Below are positions 50,719 to 61,093 of a DNA stretch of 64,000 bases, one piece after another. The notes under the pieces were generated by a model, which was given only the letters and a program-made list of their open reading frames with translations, did not search any database and was not told where the DNA came from. This DNA is from Chondrus crispus (lineage: Eukaryota; Rhodophyta; Florideophyceae; Gigartinales; Gigartinaceae), in the NCBI RefSeq assembly GCF_000350225.1, contig NW_005179144.1, positions 62,001 through 126,000 of the forward strand. Reading direction: 5' to 3'. Made by a program: the position numbers and the translations under genes. Each line of letters starts with the position of its first letter. The first letter of the stretch is position 1.

Positions 50719-53022
50719 TCACTGACGGCGTTGGCGGTAGGCAGAGGGCTCCGCTCCCCGCACCGCCGCGCTGGTGGGATCAGCATCGACTGCACCGTAC
50801 GGTCTCTTCGCGGACACCTGCTCGCTCAAGACGGCGAGGTGGTCCTGTGCCACACGGATCCGCACCATCGTCTCACTGCGCAGGAGATCCTCGCCGGTGT
50901 CGCGTTGGCGGATGGCGAACTGCAAGGCGGCCACCCGCGCCCTGAGCTGAGTAGCCTCGACCAGCCAGGCGCGCGGGGACTCCAAAGCCGCCGCGAGGGT
51001 GGTCGGTGCAGGGACACCCGCGTAGCCGCACTCCATCTGCAGAGCGCGCAGGGCGGCCTGCGCGTCCGGGACCAAGACGGGGGCTTCGTTCGCGGGTGCC
51101 ACAGCCGGGGCTCCATCGGCCGCCACCGAGGGGGTCTGCGTCCCCATCGCGGTCATTTCGCTGACGGGGAAGACGGCGGAGCCCGGCCCCGATCCGGTAG
51201 CTACCGCAGGGAGGTTATCCCCCGCGGGCTCGACAGTAAGAACCTCGCGAGGGGCCCCCACCGGGGCGGAGTCCGTGACCGGCACTTCCATAGCCGGCGT
51301 TTCCGTGGCCGGCGGTGGCGAATCCGGAGTGATCGCGTCGCCCACCCTAGGGGGCGCTGAGGGACCGACTGGAAGGCCCTCTCCGAGGGCGGGGTCACCC
51401 GGCATCAGTAGAACCGGCGAGGTCGACACGGGCAGAGACTCCACGGACGGTTCTGGGGGAGTCCCGGCGGAGGCAACTGCGGCGCCCCACCCGTCACCGG
51501 AGGCGATGGCCGCACCGTACGACGGCGACCCATCGTCCGGGAGGGGGTCGTACCAGTTGTCGGCCTCCGCCGACGTACCATCCCAATGCCGCATCCTCAA
51601 GGAGCAGCCGCGGGCCCAACTGTACCACACGAAGTCTCCGCGCTCTGGAAGAGACCAGTCCAACCGTTCGGAAAAATGGAGGATGGCCTCTGCGCCAACT
51701 GGGTCGAACGACGTCCCCTCGAGGATGGCGGCCACCCCGACCGATCGGATGAGCTGCCGAAGCCCCGCCGACAACCGGAAGAGAGAGCCTCGCTCGCCGG
51801 GTTCGTTCCCGTTCCGGCTCGCCAGGCGAGGGTCCGGACACCTTGTGAAGAACGGGAGGCCGTCCCGTGCGGCGTGTAAGAAACACAGCAACGCCAGGAC
51901 GGCCCACTCCGAGAGCAGGATGGCGTCGATCAGTCGACGCATCCCGGGCGTCGCCTCTCGCCCGAAGGAACCGTCCGGCATCCACCGCGCTGCGGCATAC
52001 GCCAGCACGCTGGGGGTGGGTACGCAGAGGTACTGTGGAGTTTCCAGATTGCTCCAACCGTCCGGTAAGGCTGGGTATAGCCGCCCCCGAGCGCCCGTGG
52101 GCACGGCGAAGAATTCCGTCGTGTGCCACATGTGGAAGTAGGCATCGGCGCGGCGACACCGCAGCCGGCTCTCCTTGGCGGAATTCTCGCCCCACCGCAC
52201 ACGGTCGGCCACACTGTACCACCGGTCGAACGGGCGGGGGAATGCCACCAACTGCACGTGGGGCTTAGGATCCACGTCCCCGCCGAACCTCTCGAAGAGG
52301 TCGAACAACCGCGAATGGTACTGGTCCTCACCCGCACAGCGGATGTACAGAAGTTCCGAACGGGAATCCGCCATTACGCGATGGGGCACGTGGACCCAGC
52401 GGGTCCTCCAAGCGGCCGAGCGAGTGTCTTGGCGGATTCGTCCGCGAGGGGAGGGCGTGTGGATACCCCGCCGCCTGGGGATGGCCCCAAACGGAGCGGC
52501 ATCGGGGAAGGCCGTTCTGATGTAAGCCTCGGCGGACCTCGGCGGCTGCGCCTGTGAGGGGTTGCGACCACCCCGGAGAATCCGGTGGTCTAAGTCGGCC
52601 CCGGGCAACAAACTCCGAACGGCACGAACACCCGTCCGGAGCCAGCCGGATAGCGGCGCCTCTGTCGCCGGGGGCGTGGTCGCGTACGGGTCCGGCGGTA
52701 CCGGGCGGTCACCCGCCCCGGCCGCCGTCTGCCCCGTGGCTACAACCCAGTCGGGGGACCGTCTCAGTACGGTCGTCTCGCCGACTTGGGGAGCCGGGGC
52801 TGAGCGCAGAGGGCGCGGCAGTGGACCCTGGACGGCAAGAGGGCCGCGCGAGGGAAGAACCCCCGCGCCCGAAGCCCGCACCCGCGGGGCTGCGGTGCTC
52901 GCCGCGGGTTGACCCACGGGGCCCGCCGCCAGCGCCGGGTGAAAGGTAGGGACCGGCGCGGCTGGCGCCGTAGGGAGCTGAGCCCGAGGGGGGTGACCCC
53001 GCTCGGATGATCGGTTGTCCAT
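50719..53022 (-). CDS. E2 antisense ORF, 767 aa, function unknown
   Basis: Runs opposite to gag-pol between the chromodomain and right LTR. I take the ATG at 53022 as start; the frame is open further up to 53505, but that part would cross the LTR boundary. The first 150 residues or so are rich in Pro/Ala. The centre is a folded-looking region with conserved aromatics (DLFERFGGDVDPKPHVQL, LLSEWAVLALLCFLHAA, LDWSLPERGDFVWYSWARG, ADNW). A long low-complexity acidic Pro/Ala stretch follows. Near the end comes a probable coiled coil (LRARVAALQFAIRQRDTGE). The E3 antisense protein shares several of these blocks, and the E1 one has the same length and layout. No known family. The frame stays open although gag, pol and chromodomain of the same element are all broken. 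Confidence 0.65.
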   Translation of the reverse strand: MDNRSSERGHPPRAQLPTAPAAPVPTFHPALAAGPVGQPAASTAAPRVRASGAGVLPSRGPLAVQGPLPRPLRSAPAPQVGETTVLRRSPDWVVATGQTAAGAGDRPVPPDPYATTPPATEAPLSGWLRTGVRAVRSLLPGADLDHRILRGGRNPSQAQPPRSAEAYIRTAFPDAAPFGAIPRRRGIHTPSPRGRIRQDTRSAAWRTRWVHVPHRVMADSRSELLYIRCAGEDQYHSRLFDLFERFGGDVDPKPHVQLVAFPRPFDRWYSVADRVRWGENSAKESRLRCRRADAYFHMWHTTEFFAVPTGARGRLYPALPDGWSNLETPQYLCVPTPSVLAYAAARWMPDGSFGREATPGMRRLIDAILLSEWAVLALLCFLHAARDGLPFFTRCPDPRLASRNGNEPGERGSLFRLSAGLRQLIRSVGVAAILEGTSFDPVGAEAILHFSERLDWSLPERGDFVWYSWARGCSLRMRHWDGTSAEADNWYDPLPDDGSPSYGAAIASGDGWGAAVASAGTPPEPSVESLPVSTSPVLLMPGDPALGEGLPVGPSAPPRVGDAITPDSPPPATETPAMEVPVTDSAPVGAPREVLTVEPAGDNLPAVATGSGPGSAVFPVSEMTAMGTQTPSVAADGAPAVAPANEAPVLVPDAQAALRALQMECGYAGVPAPTTLAAALESPRAWLVEATQLRARVAALQFAIRQRDTGEDLLRSETMVRIRVAQDHLAVLSEQVSAKRPYGAVDADPTSAAVRGAEPSAYRQRRQ

Positions 53023-53300
53023 GCGGGATGAGGACAGGGGGATGAGACGAGATGTGGAAGTGGAGATAGTGGGGTGCGTGGTGTGGGGTGATGTGGGAGA
53101 AAAGGAAAGCGTGAGGGGACCCATTGCCGCCCCAGGGGATCCGACGCGGTTAAATACCAAAAACTCCATAGGCTCCCCTATGGAGTCGGCCGTAGTCCGC
53201 CCGCACCCCCGTGGTCGGCGCGGGCTTCTCCGTACGGATGGGACACTCTGCAAGCCGGTCATGTCAACCACCAGCCGCGACGGGGACGTGTCGCGAAGTA

Positions 53301-53312
53301 AGGAAGGGGGTC
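53301..53312 (+). promoter_or_regulatory. E2 polypurine tract
   Basis: AGGAAGGGGGTC directly before the TGTGATAC of the right LTR; nearly identical to the tract before 42348. Confidence 0.75.
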
Positions 53313-53900
53313 TGTGATACAATTCCACACCGCGACCCCCGGTGGGAGATGAGAACCGTCGAGACGAGCGGTTACTACTGTAGTAATCGTGCACGCGCCC
53401 TCTGAAAGCACAGTAGTACCTCCACGGCGTACACGTGGCACAAACGTTGGCGCCGGTCGTGGCCACAGGCACACGTGTGCGACCCGTCCGGTAAGTAATT
53501 AGCAATTAGTGGTTAATGGTACAAATTAGCCAATTTAGTACAGTAGCTGGTATACAGTATGTAACAGCTACGGTAGCGGGACAGGTGTCCTGACGTCCCA
53601 CTTAGGGGTTAAGACCGGGGGCACCTGCCCCGTTCCAGTAAACGGGGGCAAACTCGCCTCCCTTCCCTTTACGGCTTTTTGCTAACTCCGTCCGGTTTTA
53701 CCTCTAAGTCTCAGGCTTCTAACCCGTGACCGGCTGTGTGGTTATAGCACCTCCACTCAGCTGCGCGTCACCGGCCACGTGTGCCTTCCCTCTTTACGAG
53801 TTCTTCCGATCGGTCCGCGCTCGCGTGGGTACCCCGCGCCGCGCGCTCCCTCACACTAATCCCCCCTCGTTTCCGAGTGGTCGGGACGTGGGTAGTTACA
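53313..53900 (+). repeat. E2 right LTR (588 bp)
   Basis: Starts TG after the polypurine tract and ends GGGTAGTTACA. The last 58 bp or so (CTCCCTCACACTAATCCCCC onward) match the end of the LTR at 42348-43048 with a single visible difference, but the upstream parts differ in length and sequence. Confidence 0.8.
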
Positions 53901-54685
53901 CCACAGATCTTCTCAAAACGCCAGAGTTGTTCAGAGACATCAACTCTTTCAGGCCAAGTGCGAACGATGTACAGTCGTTGGCAGACTTTGTTTACGATGC
54001 CTGCTTTGATGTACTGGCGTATGCCGATGAGATCGACAGGGGGTCCGGTAATTGTCTGCAATCTGATGAGCTTCTTCAAGCTGGGCACACGATCACGACT
54101 GGAGCTGAGATCCAGCAGTTGGCTTGTGCAGCGAAACATCGCAAGCGGCATTGGTTGAGGTTCTTGAACAGCGGGGATGGTGAGAGGCTGCGCCGCTCCG
54201 CGGGACATCAAGGGAGGCAAAGGGCAGAAGCAAAATACTGGGGACTTTGTGGGAATAATTCGCGCCAGGCGGAGCTCCGATCGGGTGAAAGTCAGACACC
54301 AATGTTGCGTGGGCATCGCTCAGTATTTTGCTGTCACTTATGCCACGTTCATCTATGTAAGAATGTGTACGACAACTACAGAATGAGCTGCTTTGATAAG
54401 TGGCACACAGCGAAAACGCTTCAGATCCGGGTCATGAAACAGCCGCGGAGCAAATCCGTAGTACCCCAGCCTATACGTTCCGTGTCCACCCCGGGTCAAG
54501 ATCCTGCTCTGCATGGCATCAACATGCAAACTCGCAGAGTTATTGCTGACCGTTCCCCTCGAGACCCAAGCCTGGCAAGAAACACTCTGGCGGGAGCTCT
54601 CAGCTCCGACGATAGGAACGCAGTGGTGCCATGTGCTGCGATCGCGCCTCTTGGAAAAACTGTGCAGACCGAGCGCGGAAGTTGA
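53901..54685 (+). pseudogene. host ORF cut by the E2 LTR, unknown
   Basis: The frame that crosses the LTR end has protein-like composition to about 54180 (LLKTPELFRDINSF, DVQSLADFVYDACFDVLAYA), then becomes basic and less convincing. It may be the remainder of a gene exon into which the retroelement block inserted. No family recognised, and it does not resemble the ABC transporter on the other side. Confidence 0.3.
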
Positions 54686-56564
54686 CACAGTGCGCACCGT
54701 GATACATTGCCCGTGACCTTCACGAGATATCACCGCCACTCGCTCGCTGCCCCTTCAGCCGCGTCGAGTGATGCGCAAGGTCGACCTCCGAGGCCCTCGA
54801 CTCGAGCGAAGCGCTCGCAAGACAAAGACACGAGGACCACGTCGGCAGCCTCAAAGCGGAGGAGAGCTCATGCAACAGCCTGACCGCTAACAACATTCAG
54901 TAGGCCCTTGTGCAGTTTGAAATCGACCCACTCGCTCTTCTTCTCTGTGTCCTCCTTTGCGCCTTCCTCCCCCCATGCTCTTCCCCGATAAAACCACACA
55001 CCTTCTCCCTACAAACCCCCGTCCCCTCGCTCTTTACCTCCTAGCAGCTTGACAACTAACACGCAGTCACAAAGTCGCATCTCCGCGACGTAAACGAACG
55101 TGGCAAGTGAGCACTGGCGGGCACTGAACGTGCGCATCGCGGCCGCGACCGGTAGTCCGGCTGCTGTCGCAAGCTTCGGACGCGCCTCGCAGCGGGCGTC
55201 CGCACGGCCGGCGCATCCATAAATGCACGCGCGGACTCCGGCCGTCATGGACGCGATCGCTCATCCAGCGTTGCCATTGCTGCGGTGCGCGTGCTCTGTG
55301 ATCCCAGCGACTACTTCACCGCCCAAAGCACAGCTTCAATGGCACGGCTGAGCAGTGCTTGGCTCCGTTGTCCGAAATATGTAGCAAAATCACCTCAAAG
55401 GGCCGCTTTTGAGCCCTTGTGATCACTGTAGTGAACATGTGTGTGTGATCACTACAGTGGACTTAGCCCAAAATGAGCGGTCCCCAGGTGTCACTTGGGA
55501 AGCATCGCGAAACCGTGAGACTTGGCTGATTTCTGCCAACCCTTTTCGAGTCGACTCGTCTGATTAGCCGTTATCGACATGCATTTTGATAGCTCGAAAC
55601 ACTGGGTAAAAAGTGAGCTACAAAGCGTGAAAATTAATGATCACTGTAGTGATCATTAAAAATGAACGCTAGGGGTATTGAATCGTCGCTTTTTCAAACA
55701 GTCTACTGGAAGCGGAATGAGAATGAGGCAACCAATGGGAGTAGAGCGCGTTTCAGGCGAGAAGCGGTTTTGAATTTATTTACAGTACTCGTCGTCGCGC
55801 TGCCTTCATATCATCGCGCCCTTATTACACGTGTAGCTTCCGACATGTACATATAATGCTGTAAGTATTACTATAAGTATGGCGTCTATATATATATTAT
55901 CATACGCATACACGTGTCCCGTGTCGTTTAGTTCATGACACATGTACAACGTGTAGATACGTGTATCTACACACATACTGTAGACAAAACTCTCTCCTGA
56001 TCCGCTGCCATAGATGTCGGGAAGCTCCGCTAGACAGATCGTCGAGCCGAGCATCCTCTCCGGCCCCGACGTGCGTTGCCGCCGCTCTTGGCGCTCACTA
56101 CAACGTGAGAGGGGCATGGCCGCAAGAGAACTGGCATTTACCCTTTGATCAAACGCCTGCACTGCGCAACGATGCAGGCCGCTGTGTGATGCGTTGATCC
56201 GCCAAGGACCCTTCCTAGGGAGCTTTCGCGATGCACGGGAGGCTGCTTTCTGCGCACCCGGCGCGTCCAAACTCAATGCCTGCCCCTCGACCGAAAATTT
56301 ATCCAAAACCCTGTGGCTGCTTTGAGAGTGTGCCTACGATATGAGATGGAAGAATCTCCCACTTTTTCGGGCGGAGTCAATACGCATTGAGCGTGCAAGA
56401 TGCTGAAAAAGCGCTCGAAAGCATAATTTATGGATATGGTCGGTCGATACTAGAAAGCCCAGGGCTCTCTATCAGTGTCGTACTGCTACATGCTTTACCG
56501 TCGCAATGGATATCTCGTGAACGATTGCCAGTTCTATTGAAGTCATCCAAGAAGCACACCATGA
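54686..56564. other. intergenic stretch with GATC inverted repeats
   Basis: No gene recognised. CACTGTAGTG (55424-55433) and CACTACAGTG (55450-55459) form an inverted repeat, and AATGATCACT with its complement around GT lies near 55637-55658. Short ORFs at 55662 and 55806-56306 lack motifs. Confidence 0.5.
55424..55459. repeat. inverted repeat with GATCACT words
   Basis: Perfect 10-bp arms, 16-nt spacer, each arm next to a TGATCA word. A second perfect 10-bp-arm palindrome with the same GATCACTGTAGTGATC core is about 200 bp downstream. Confidence 0.7.
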
Positions 56565-57521
56565 TCAACGAATACGGCTAACATCCGAAGTCTCCACGTA
56601 AGAGTCAAAGAAATATCCGACCTCAATCTCCTGCGTGACCAGCCTTTCCGTGGGGAGCTCCTTGGCTCTGAGCACCCCATTAACATCGTATGCCCAAAAG
56701 TGATGGTCGTTATGCGTGGGGTTGTAGTTGCACGCCACCAACCCGCCAACCGTCGCCAAGTAAGTCACCCTGACCTTCATCGCTCCCCGGGATGCTCGGA
56801 TCGTTGCAAACACCGCCTCTCCCGGCTCGAGCTCCACAGAAGCGCCCGACGTCAGCCCGACCACGATCGTCTGCGACTCCTCGCCGGACTCGCCCCACCC
56901 CCTCGAGAACCCGAAGCTCGTCTCGACCCCGCCGCCAGTACCCTGGAACTCCACCTCGTAATTCATCGTCTGCGTGAACGTGAACGACCCAGAGTTGCTC
57001 CAGCTCGTGCTCACCGTGTTGCGCACTTCCTGGTTGGCCGAAGCGTCAAATGTCGCCGTCTGCGACGACGTGTTGTTGAACGGCACCTCGGCCACGATCA
57101 CAGGTTCCACGCTTTGGTCAATCACTTCGGCGCTGACCGGCCGGATCGTTGTCGTCACTTGTGGCCAACTGTATTTCGTGTACAGGTCGTCCCAAGGGGT
57201 CGGGCTGCGCACAAAGGCGTCGTTGGGCTCGCGGCCCGCATAGGCCCCCACAGCGGCTTTGAGGTCGTCACCGGCCAGGCCAAAGGTTCCAAGCTCCGTG
57301 TCTGAGATGACGTGCACTTCCGAGCCGTAAGCCGTAGCGGAGCCGGTGCTACCAGCGATGATGTTGACCCCGTTTTCAGAACTTTGGCGCGTGGAGAGCG
57401 CCCATGAAGGGGCGGTCGCAGGCTTGGCTACGGTGTCAACGAGTTGGGGCGAAGGACTGGCGAGAGTAAGGACAGTAAGGAGCAGCGGGACCAGGAGCGA
57501 GAGAAGTATTCTCTGGGACAT
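56565..57521 (-). CDS. secreted aerolysin-fold (ETX/MTX2-like) protein A
   Basis: Predicted 318-aa protein from the ATG at 57521; the frame is open upstream, but the signal peptide begins here (hydrophobic LLSLLVPLLLTVLTLA, then ASPSPQ). The body has the layout of beta-pore-forming proteins of the aerolysin/epsilon-toxin superfamily: an Asn-Asn-Thr-Ser-Ser-Gln-Thr motif, long alternating Ser/Thr strands with a Gly-rich insertion segment near the middle, and a late VELEPGE strand motif. A TTTAAAAG box lies about 140 bp upstream on the minus strand (57657-57667). It shares about two thirds of residues with the divergent gene at 59311. Such folds serve in defence or as non-toxic pore or lectin proteins; the actual activity is unknown and family assignment is by pattern only. 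Confidence 0.7.
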   Translation of the reverse strand: MSQRILLSLLVPLLLTVLTLASPSPQLVDTVAKPATAPSWALSTRQSSENGVNIIAGSTGSATAYGSEVHVISDTELGTFGLAGDDLKAAVGAYAGREPNDAFVRSPTPWDDLYTKYSWPQVTTTIRPVSAEVIDQSVEPVIVAEVPFNNTSSQTATFDASANQEVRNTVSTSWSNSGSFTFTQTMNYEVEFQGTGGGVETSFGFSRGWGESGEESQTIVVGLTSGASVELEPGEAVFATIRASRGAMKVRVTYLATVGGLVACNYNPTHNDHHFWAYDVNGVLRAKELPTERLVTQEIEVGYFFDSYVETSDVSRIR

Positions 57522-57656
57522 GGTGACGGGGTTGGGTAGGGCAGAAGCACTGGATTGCTTGAGTGCGTGGGTTGGTGCGTGGGTTGGAGGTGTGCGCTTG
57601 GTTGTGAATGTGATGGATTCTACTTTCTTCCGAAGAACATCTTCTTCTACTGTGCG

Positions 57657-57667
57657 CCTTTTAAAGG
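57657..57667 (-). promoter_or_regulatory. TATA-like box for secreted protein A
   Basis: TTTAAAAG on the minus strand about 140 bp before the start codon. Confidence 0.45.
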
Positions 57668-57739
57668 CCGGATGAACTTGTACCTTGTGCTCGGGAAAAG
57701 GCAAATGGGACCAAGCCAGGGGTTACAGAGGCACATCAC

Positions 57740-57781
57740 ATTCACTCACACCCACACGGACACGCACACGCACACCCACAT
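57740..57781. repeat. CACA/CGCA microsatellite
   Basis: Imperfect CACACCCACACGGACACGC-type run upstream of the minus-strand gene. Confidence 0.7.
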
Positions 57782-58280
57782 CTAATGTGCACCCTCATGC
57801 GAGCACATTGCGGGTGCAGCAAGCCGCCCCCCTTCCGGCAACAACGCTCCGCAATCTGTGGTGGGAACTCTCGGAAGTAGTCTGCCGCCAAATCCCCCAC
57901 GCGCGCAAAAGAAAAAGAAAAGCGGGGCGCCGATCTTCACTACGGCCGGCAACCGCAACAAGTCTGTCACTCGTTTCAAACGCATTGTGGAAACTAAGCA
58001 GGGGCGGATAGAAAACCGCACGCGATTAAAACAGGTTGCTCGTAGAAACGAAAATCGCCCCCTGTCCATTGGCGATATTCATTAGTACGGCGATGACATC
58101 GACAAGCCGGAGCTTGCTGCAGCGAGTACTTGCCCTTGCTTTACCTTTCTGCGTTCTGCATCGCCGTCTGTATTGTTGACTCATTTACACACACGCACTT
58201 CATGCCCTGGATTATGATACAGAGGACAGCACCATCTGTGGTGGCACAATCCGCGGAGAGTTCGGCGACCGCCGTGGCAC

Positions 58281-58757
58281 CTAGTCGAAGAATGCAACCT
58301 TGTATCTGATGGTCAAACTGCGCAATGCCGCCCATGCGTTGTTACCGAACAGTGCCTCAGCGCGTAGTTCATGAGATGGATAGGTACTGATATGCCAAGG
58401 TGATCGAACATCAGGAGTGGTCTCTAGGAGTTTTCCAGGCTGGTAATTTGGAAATTTGGAAATTTTTCCTACGTCAGAGAGCCGCGACGTTTCTGTGCGG
58501 GAAGGGGAACCGAGACTCATCGCTGCTGTAGCGCCTTTCACATATCTGTATGACGGCTTTTTTCCGTAAACCAACAAGTCAAGCAGAGGGATGGCACAGC
58601 CCATGGACAGCGTTCTGTCAACAACACCGGCCTCCAGCCGGCCTTCAAATAGCAAGAATAGTTCCTTCCGACCCATGCCGAAGCAATTTCCTGCGCACAG
58701 GAGCTGGTTGGGACGCCTTAGAACGGCAGCGAGGTTTGAGCCCGGCGTGGGTTGCAC
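58281..58757 (-). CDS. hypothetical ORF, 158 aa
   Basis: ATG-initiated ORF between the two divergent aerolysin-fold genes. Composition is plausible (CAIPLLDLLVYGKKPSYRYVKG, NNAWAALRSLTIRYKVAFF), but no domain is recognised and no second copy exists in the window. It may be a gene fragment. Confidence 0.3.
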   Translation of the reverse strand: MQPTPGSNLAAVLRRPNQLLCAGNCFGMGRKELFLLFEGRLEAGVVDRTLSMGCAIPLLDLLVYGKKPSYRYVKGATAAMSLGSPSRTETSRLSDVGKISKFPNYQPGKLLETTPDVRSPWHISTYPSHELRAEALFGNNAWAALRSLTIRYKVAFFD

Positions 58758-59310
58758 GAGTTAGAGGGAGGGGGGGTCTCTGAACCCGCCGATAGCATTA
58801 CGAGCTGGCTATGGATAGATGAGAAGAAGTGTTAGCGGCAGCGGCTGATGACGGCCATAACAAGTGGAAGGAAGATTAGCGTGTAGCTGGCATGTAGTGG
58901 ATTATTGCGAACTGGGAAAAGGTGGCGTGCGTTACTGGTATTGTTGTGCGTCAATGACAGCATCAGCAGATATGAGGCTTGTGCTTGCGGGGTTTCGACC
59001 AAGGCCACTGCGAGGATGTGGAGCGAAAGAGATCGGAAGCATTGTTACGACGAGGGATATCGGGAAGCATTGTTACGGTGAGGGATATCGTCAGGTGATG
59101 GTGTTTTCATTTTCTCTGTGGCTGCCAAGCCTGATCAGCTGTTGACAGAAACCGCTCGAGCCGCGACTTAGTTTAAGTTGGGTAAGAGGAAAAGAAGATG
59201 AGAGTGAAGCACTACATAAGCCTCAACAAACCCTCGTCATCCTCCTCACTTCCACTCTCACTCTCTCAAGCATCCTTCCCCCAATAGCGCTTCCCACAAA
59301 CACAACAAAA

Positions 59311-60258
59311 ATGTCAGTTCGACCGCTCTTCGCTCTCCTGTCTCTGTTTGCCCTGGTATTTCTCGCTGAAGCCCTCTCTGCGGTTCAGACGTCCTCCGAT
59401 CTGACCAAAACCTCCGGCCGCCAGGACGGGGGAACTGAAGTCTCGATCACTGCTTCCGGAGATGATGGCACACCCAGCAGCGCCTCCGCCTTCGGCAGCG
59501 AGATTCACGTCATCTCGGACACTGAGATTGCCACTTTCGGGCTAGGCGAGGTGTCGCTCAAGCAAGCTGTCGGTGCGTACAAAGGACGGGAGCCCAATGA
59601 CGCGTATTTGCGGAGCCCGACCCCGTGGGATGATTTGTACACAACGTACGACTGGCAGCAGGTGACGACGACGATACAGCCGGTCAGTGCCGAGGTGATT
59701 GAAAAAACGGTCGAACCTGTGATTGTTTCGACGACGCCGTTTAACAATACGTCGTCGCAGACGGCCACATTTGATGTCTCCGCAAGGCAAGAGGTGAGGA
59801 ACACAGTAACATCCAGTTGGGAGCAGTCTGGGTCGGTGACGTTTGGACAGACGATCAAGTACGAAGTAAAATTTGAGGGCATCGGCGGCGTCGGAGGGTC
59901 GACAAGCCTGTCGTTTGAATCCGGTTGGGGAGAGGGCGGGTCTGAGGCGCAGACGATTGTGGTCGGGTTGAGTTCCGGTGTGCAGGTTGAACTGGAGCCC
60001 GGGGAGTATGTGTTCTCGACTATCCGGGCTTCACGCGGGACTATGAAAGTGAGGGTGGCTTACCGTGCAACGCTAAGCGGATATGTGGCGTGCAACTACA
60101 ACCCAACATTCGAGGACCATCACTTTTGGGCATATGGAGTGAACAGCGTGCTTGCAGCCGAGCAACGGTCAACAGAGGTGATCGTGGAAGAAATTTTGGA
60201 CGTCGGGTTTTACTTCAACTCATATGTAGAAACTTCTGACGTGCAGCACACTGCCTAG
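59311..60258 (+). CDS. secreted aerolysin-fold (ETX/MTX2-like) protein B
   Basis: Predicted 315-aa protein from the ATG at 59311 (context AACAAAAATGT). An N-terminal signal peptide (LFALLSLFALVFLAEALS) is followed by a short Ser/Thr-rich stretch and then the same domain as protein A. Shared blocks include EIHVISDTE, GREPNDA, SPTPWDDLY, the NNTSSQTATFD motif, VELEPGE, ACNYNPT, DHHFWAY and SYVETSDV. Length and ends agree with protein A, so the start sites of the two support each other. The genes point away from each other with 1.8 kb between them, as after an inverted duplication. ACTACATAAG about 95 bp upstream may be the core promoter. Function not established. Confidence 0.75.
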   Translation: MSVRPLFALLSLFALVFLAEALSAVQTSSDLTKTSGRQDGGTEVSITASGDDGTPSSASAFGSEIHVISDTEIATFGLGEVSLKQAVGAYKGREPNDAYLRSPTPWDDLYTTYDWQQVTTTIQPVSAEVIEKTVEPVIVSTTPFNNTSSQTATFDVSARQEVRNTVTSSWEQSGSVTFGQTIKYEVKFEGIGGVGGSTSLSFESGWGEGGSEAQTIVVGLSSGVQVELEPGEYVFSTIRASRGTMKVRVAYRATLSGYVACNYNPTFEDHHFWAYGVNSVLAAEQRSTEVIVEEILDVGFYFNSYVETSDVQHTA

Positions 60259-61090
60259 GTGAATAACCAGAGACGCAATATATTAAACGGACAGCACAAT
60301 GGTTGTCGTATCGTATATTTGATCCTTCGCGCCTCCGTAATGTGTTGTGCTTGTCAACAAATCGGTTGCAACTCAATAAGGATCTACAGAATACGTTCTT
60401 CAGGAAAAGACACGTAGCCAACGAATAATAACGGTGTTTCTCCTCGGCCAGAGCAAGTAAATTGGTGCGGTTCGTCAAAGGAGACCGGATCTTCACCATT
60501 TAGGGGAGGGAGCTGTGGGACACTTTGTCCACCAGCGCAGTACTATCTCTGTGCAAATGCGTGTTTGTAATACGTGTCGGACCCGATTGCAACATGCTGC
60601 TGGGGCTCACGATCCAGGAGTGTTCGCTTGAAACTACCATAGACGCCGGGCATTCGCCGCAGTTTCGCAGGTGCTGCACTGAAGCTTGCTTTCGGAATCA
60701 ATACCTTGCACATCACCTCGGAAGCCCTTTCTGTCCCCCACACCCGACAAGAGCCCGTTTTCTACCCTCATGACAGTCCGCTTTATAGAGCATGTCACAC
60801 CATCCAGTTGTTTCCATAGAATATACTTCCGGCATTGATGCACGAATGTATCACCGACCACCCCTATGAAAGCGATTAAGGAACTTAGGAATAACAAGTA
60901 ATCCAAAGGTTGCGCTAGGTGTTTTGCATCAACTGGAGGACGACACCTTTATCAAACAAACAGAAAACTGCCATTAAAAGAGAATCTAGTTTACCCTGTC
61001 ATAAGAGTGCCTCGCGAGGGGAATAGAACCATCCTACCCATTTACATTTGGAAAACCTGCCCGCCGCCTACTCCATTAGTTATCAACCTC
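60259..61090. other. non-coding stretch, no gene seen
   Basis: No recognisable gene. Short ORFs on both strands overlap. Confidence 0.4.
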
Positions 61091-61093
61091 TTA

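Larger units (their letters stand above)
43049..53900 (+). mobile_element. E2: decayed chromovirus with intact antisense ORF
   Basis: Internal region plus right LTR of a second element, in the order leader, gag, pol, chromodomain, antisense ORF, LTR. Gag has a frameshift and a stop; pol has three in-frame stops and a mutated RT active site; the chromodomain has a stop. A TGG that could start a primer-binding site occurs at 43057. The element cannot be autonomous for gag-pol. Confidence 0.9.

Noticed and set aside
53023-53505. N-terminal extension of the E2 antisense ORF
   Set aside because: It would start inside the LTR; the ATG at 53022 gives a length matching E1.
57522-57704. 61-codon extension of secreted protein A
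   Set aside because: It would bury the signal peptide and run through the TATA-like box.
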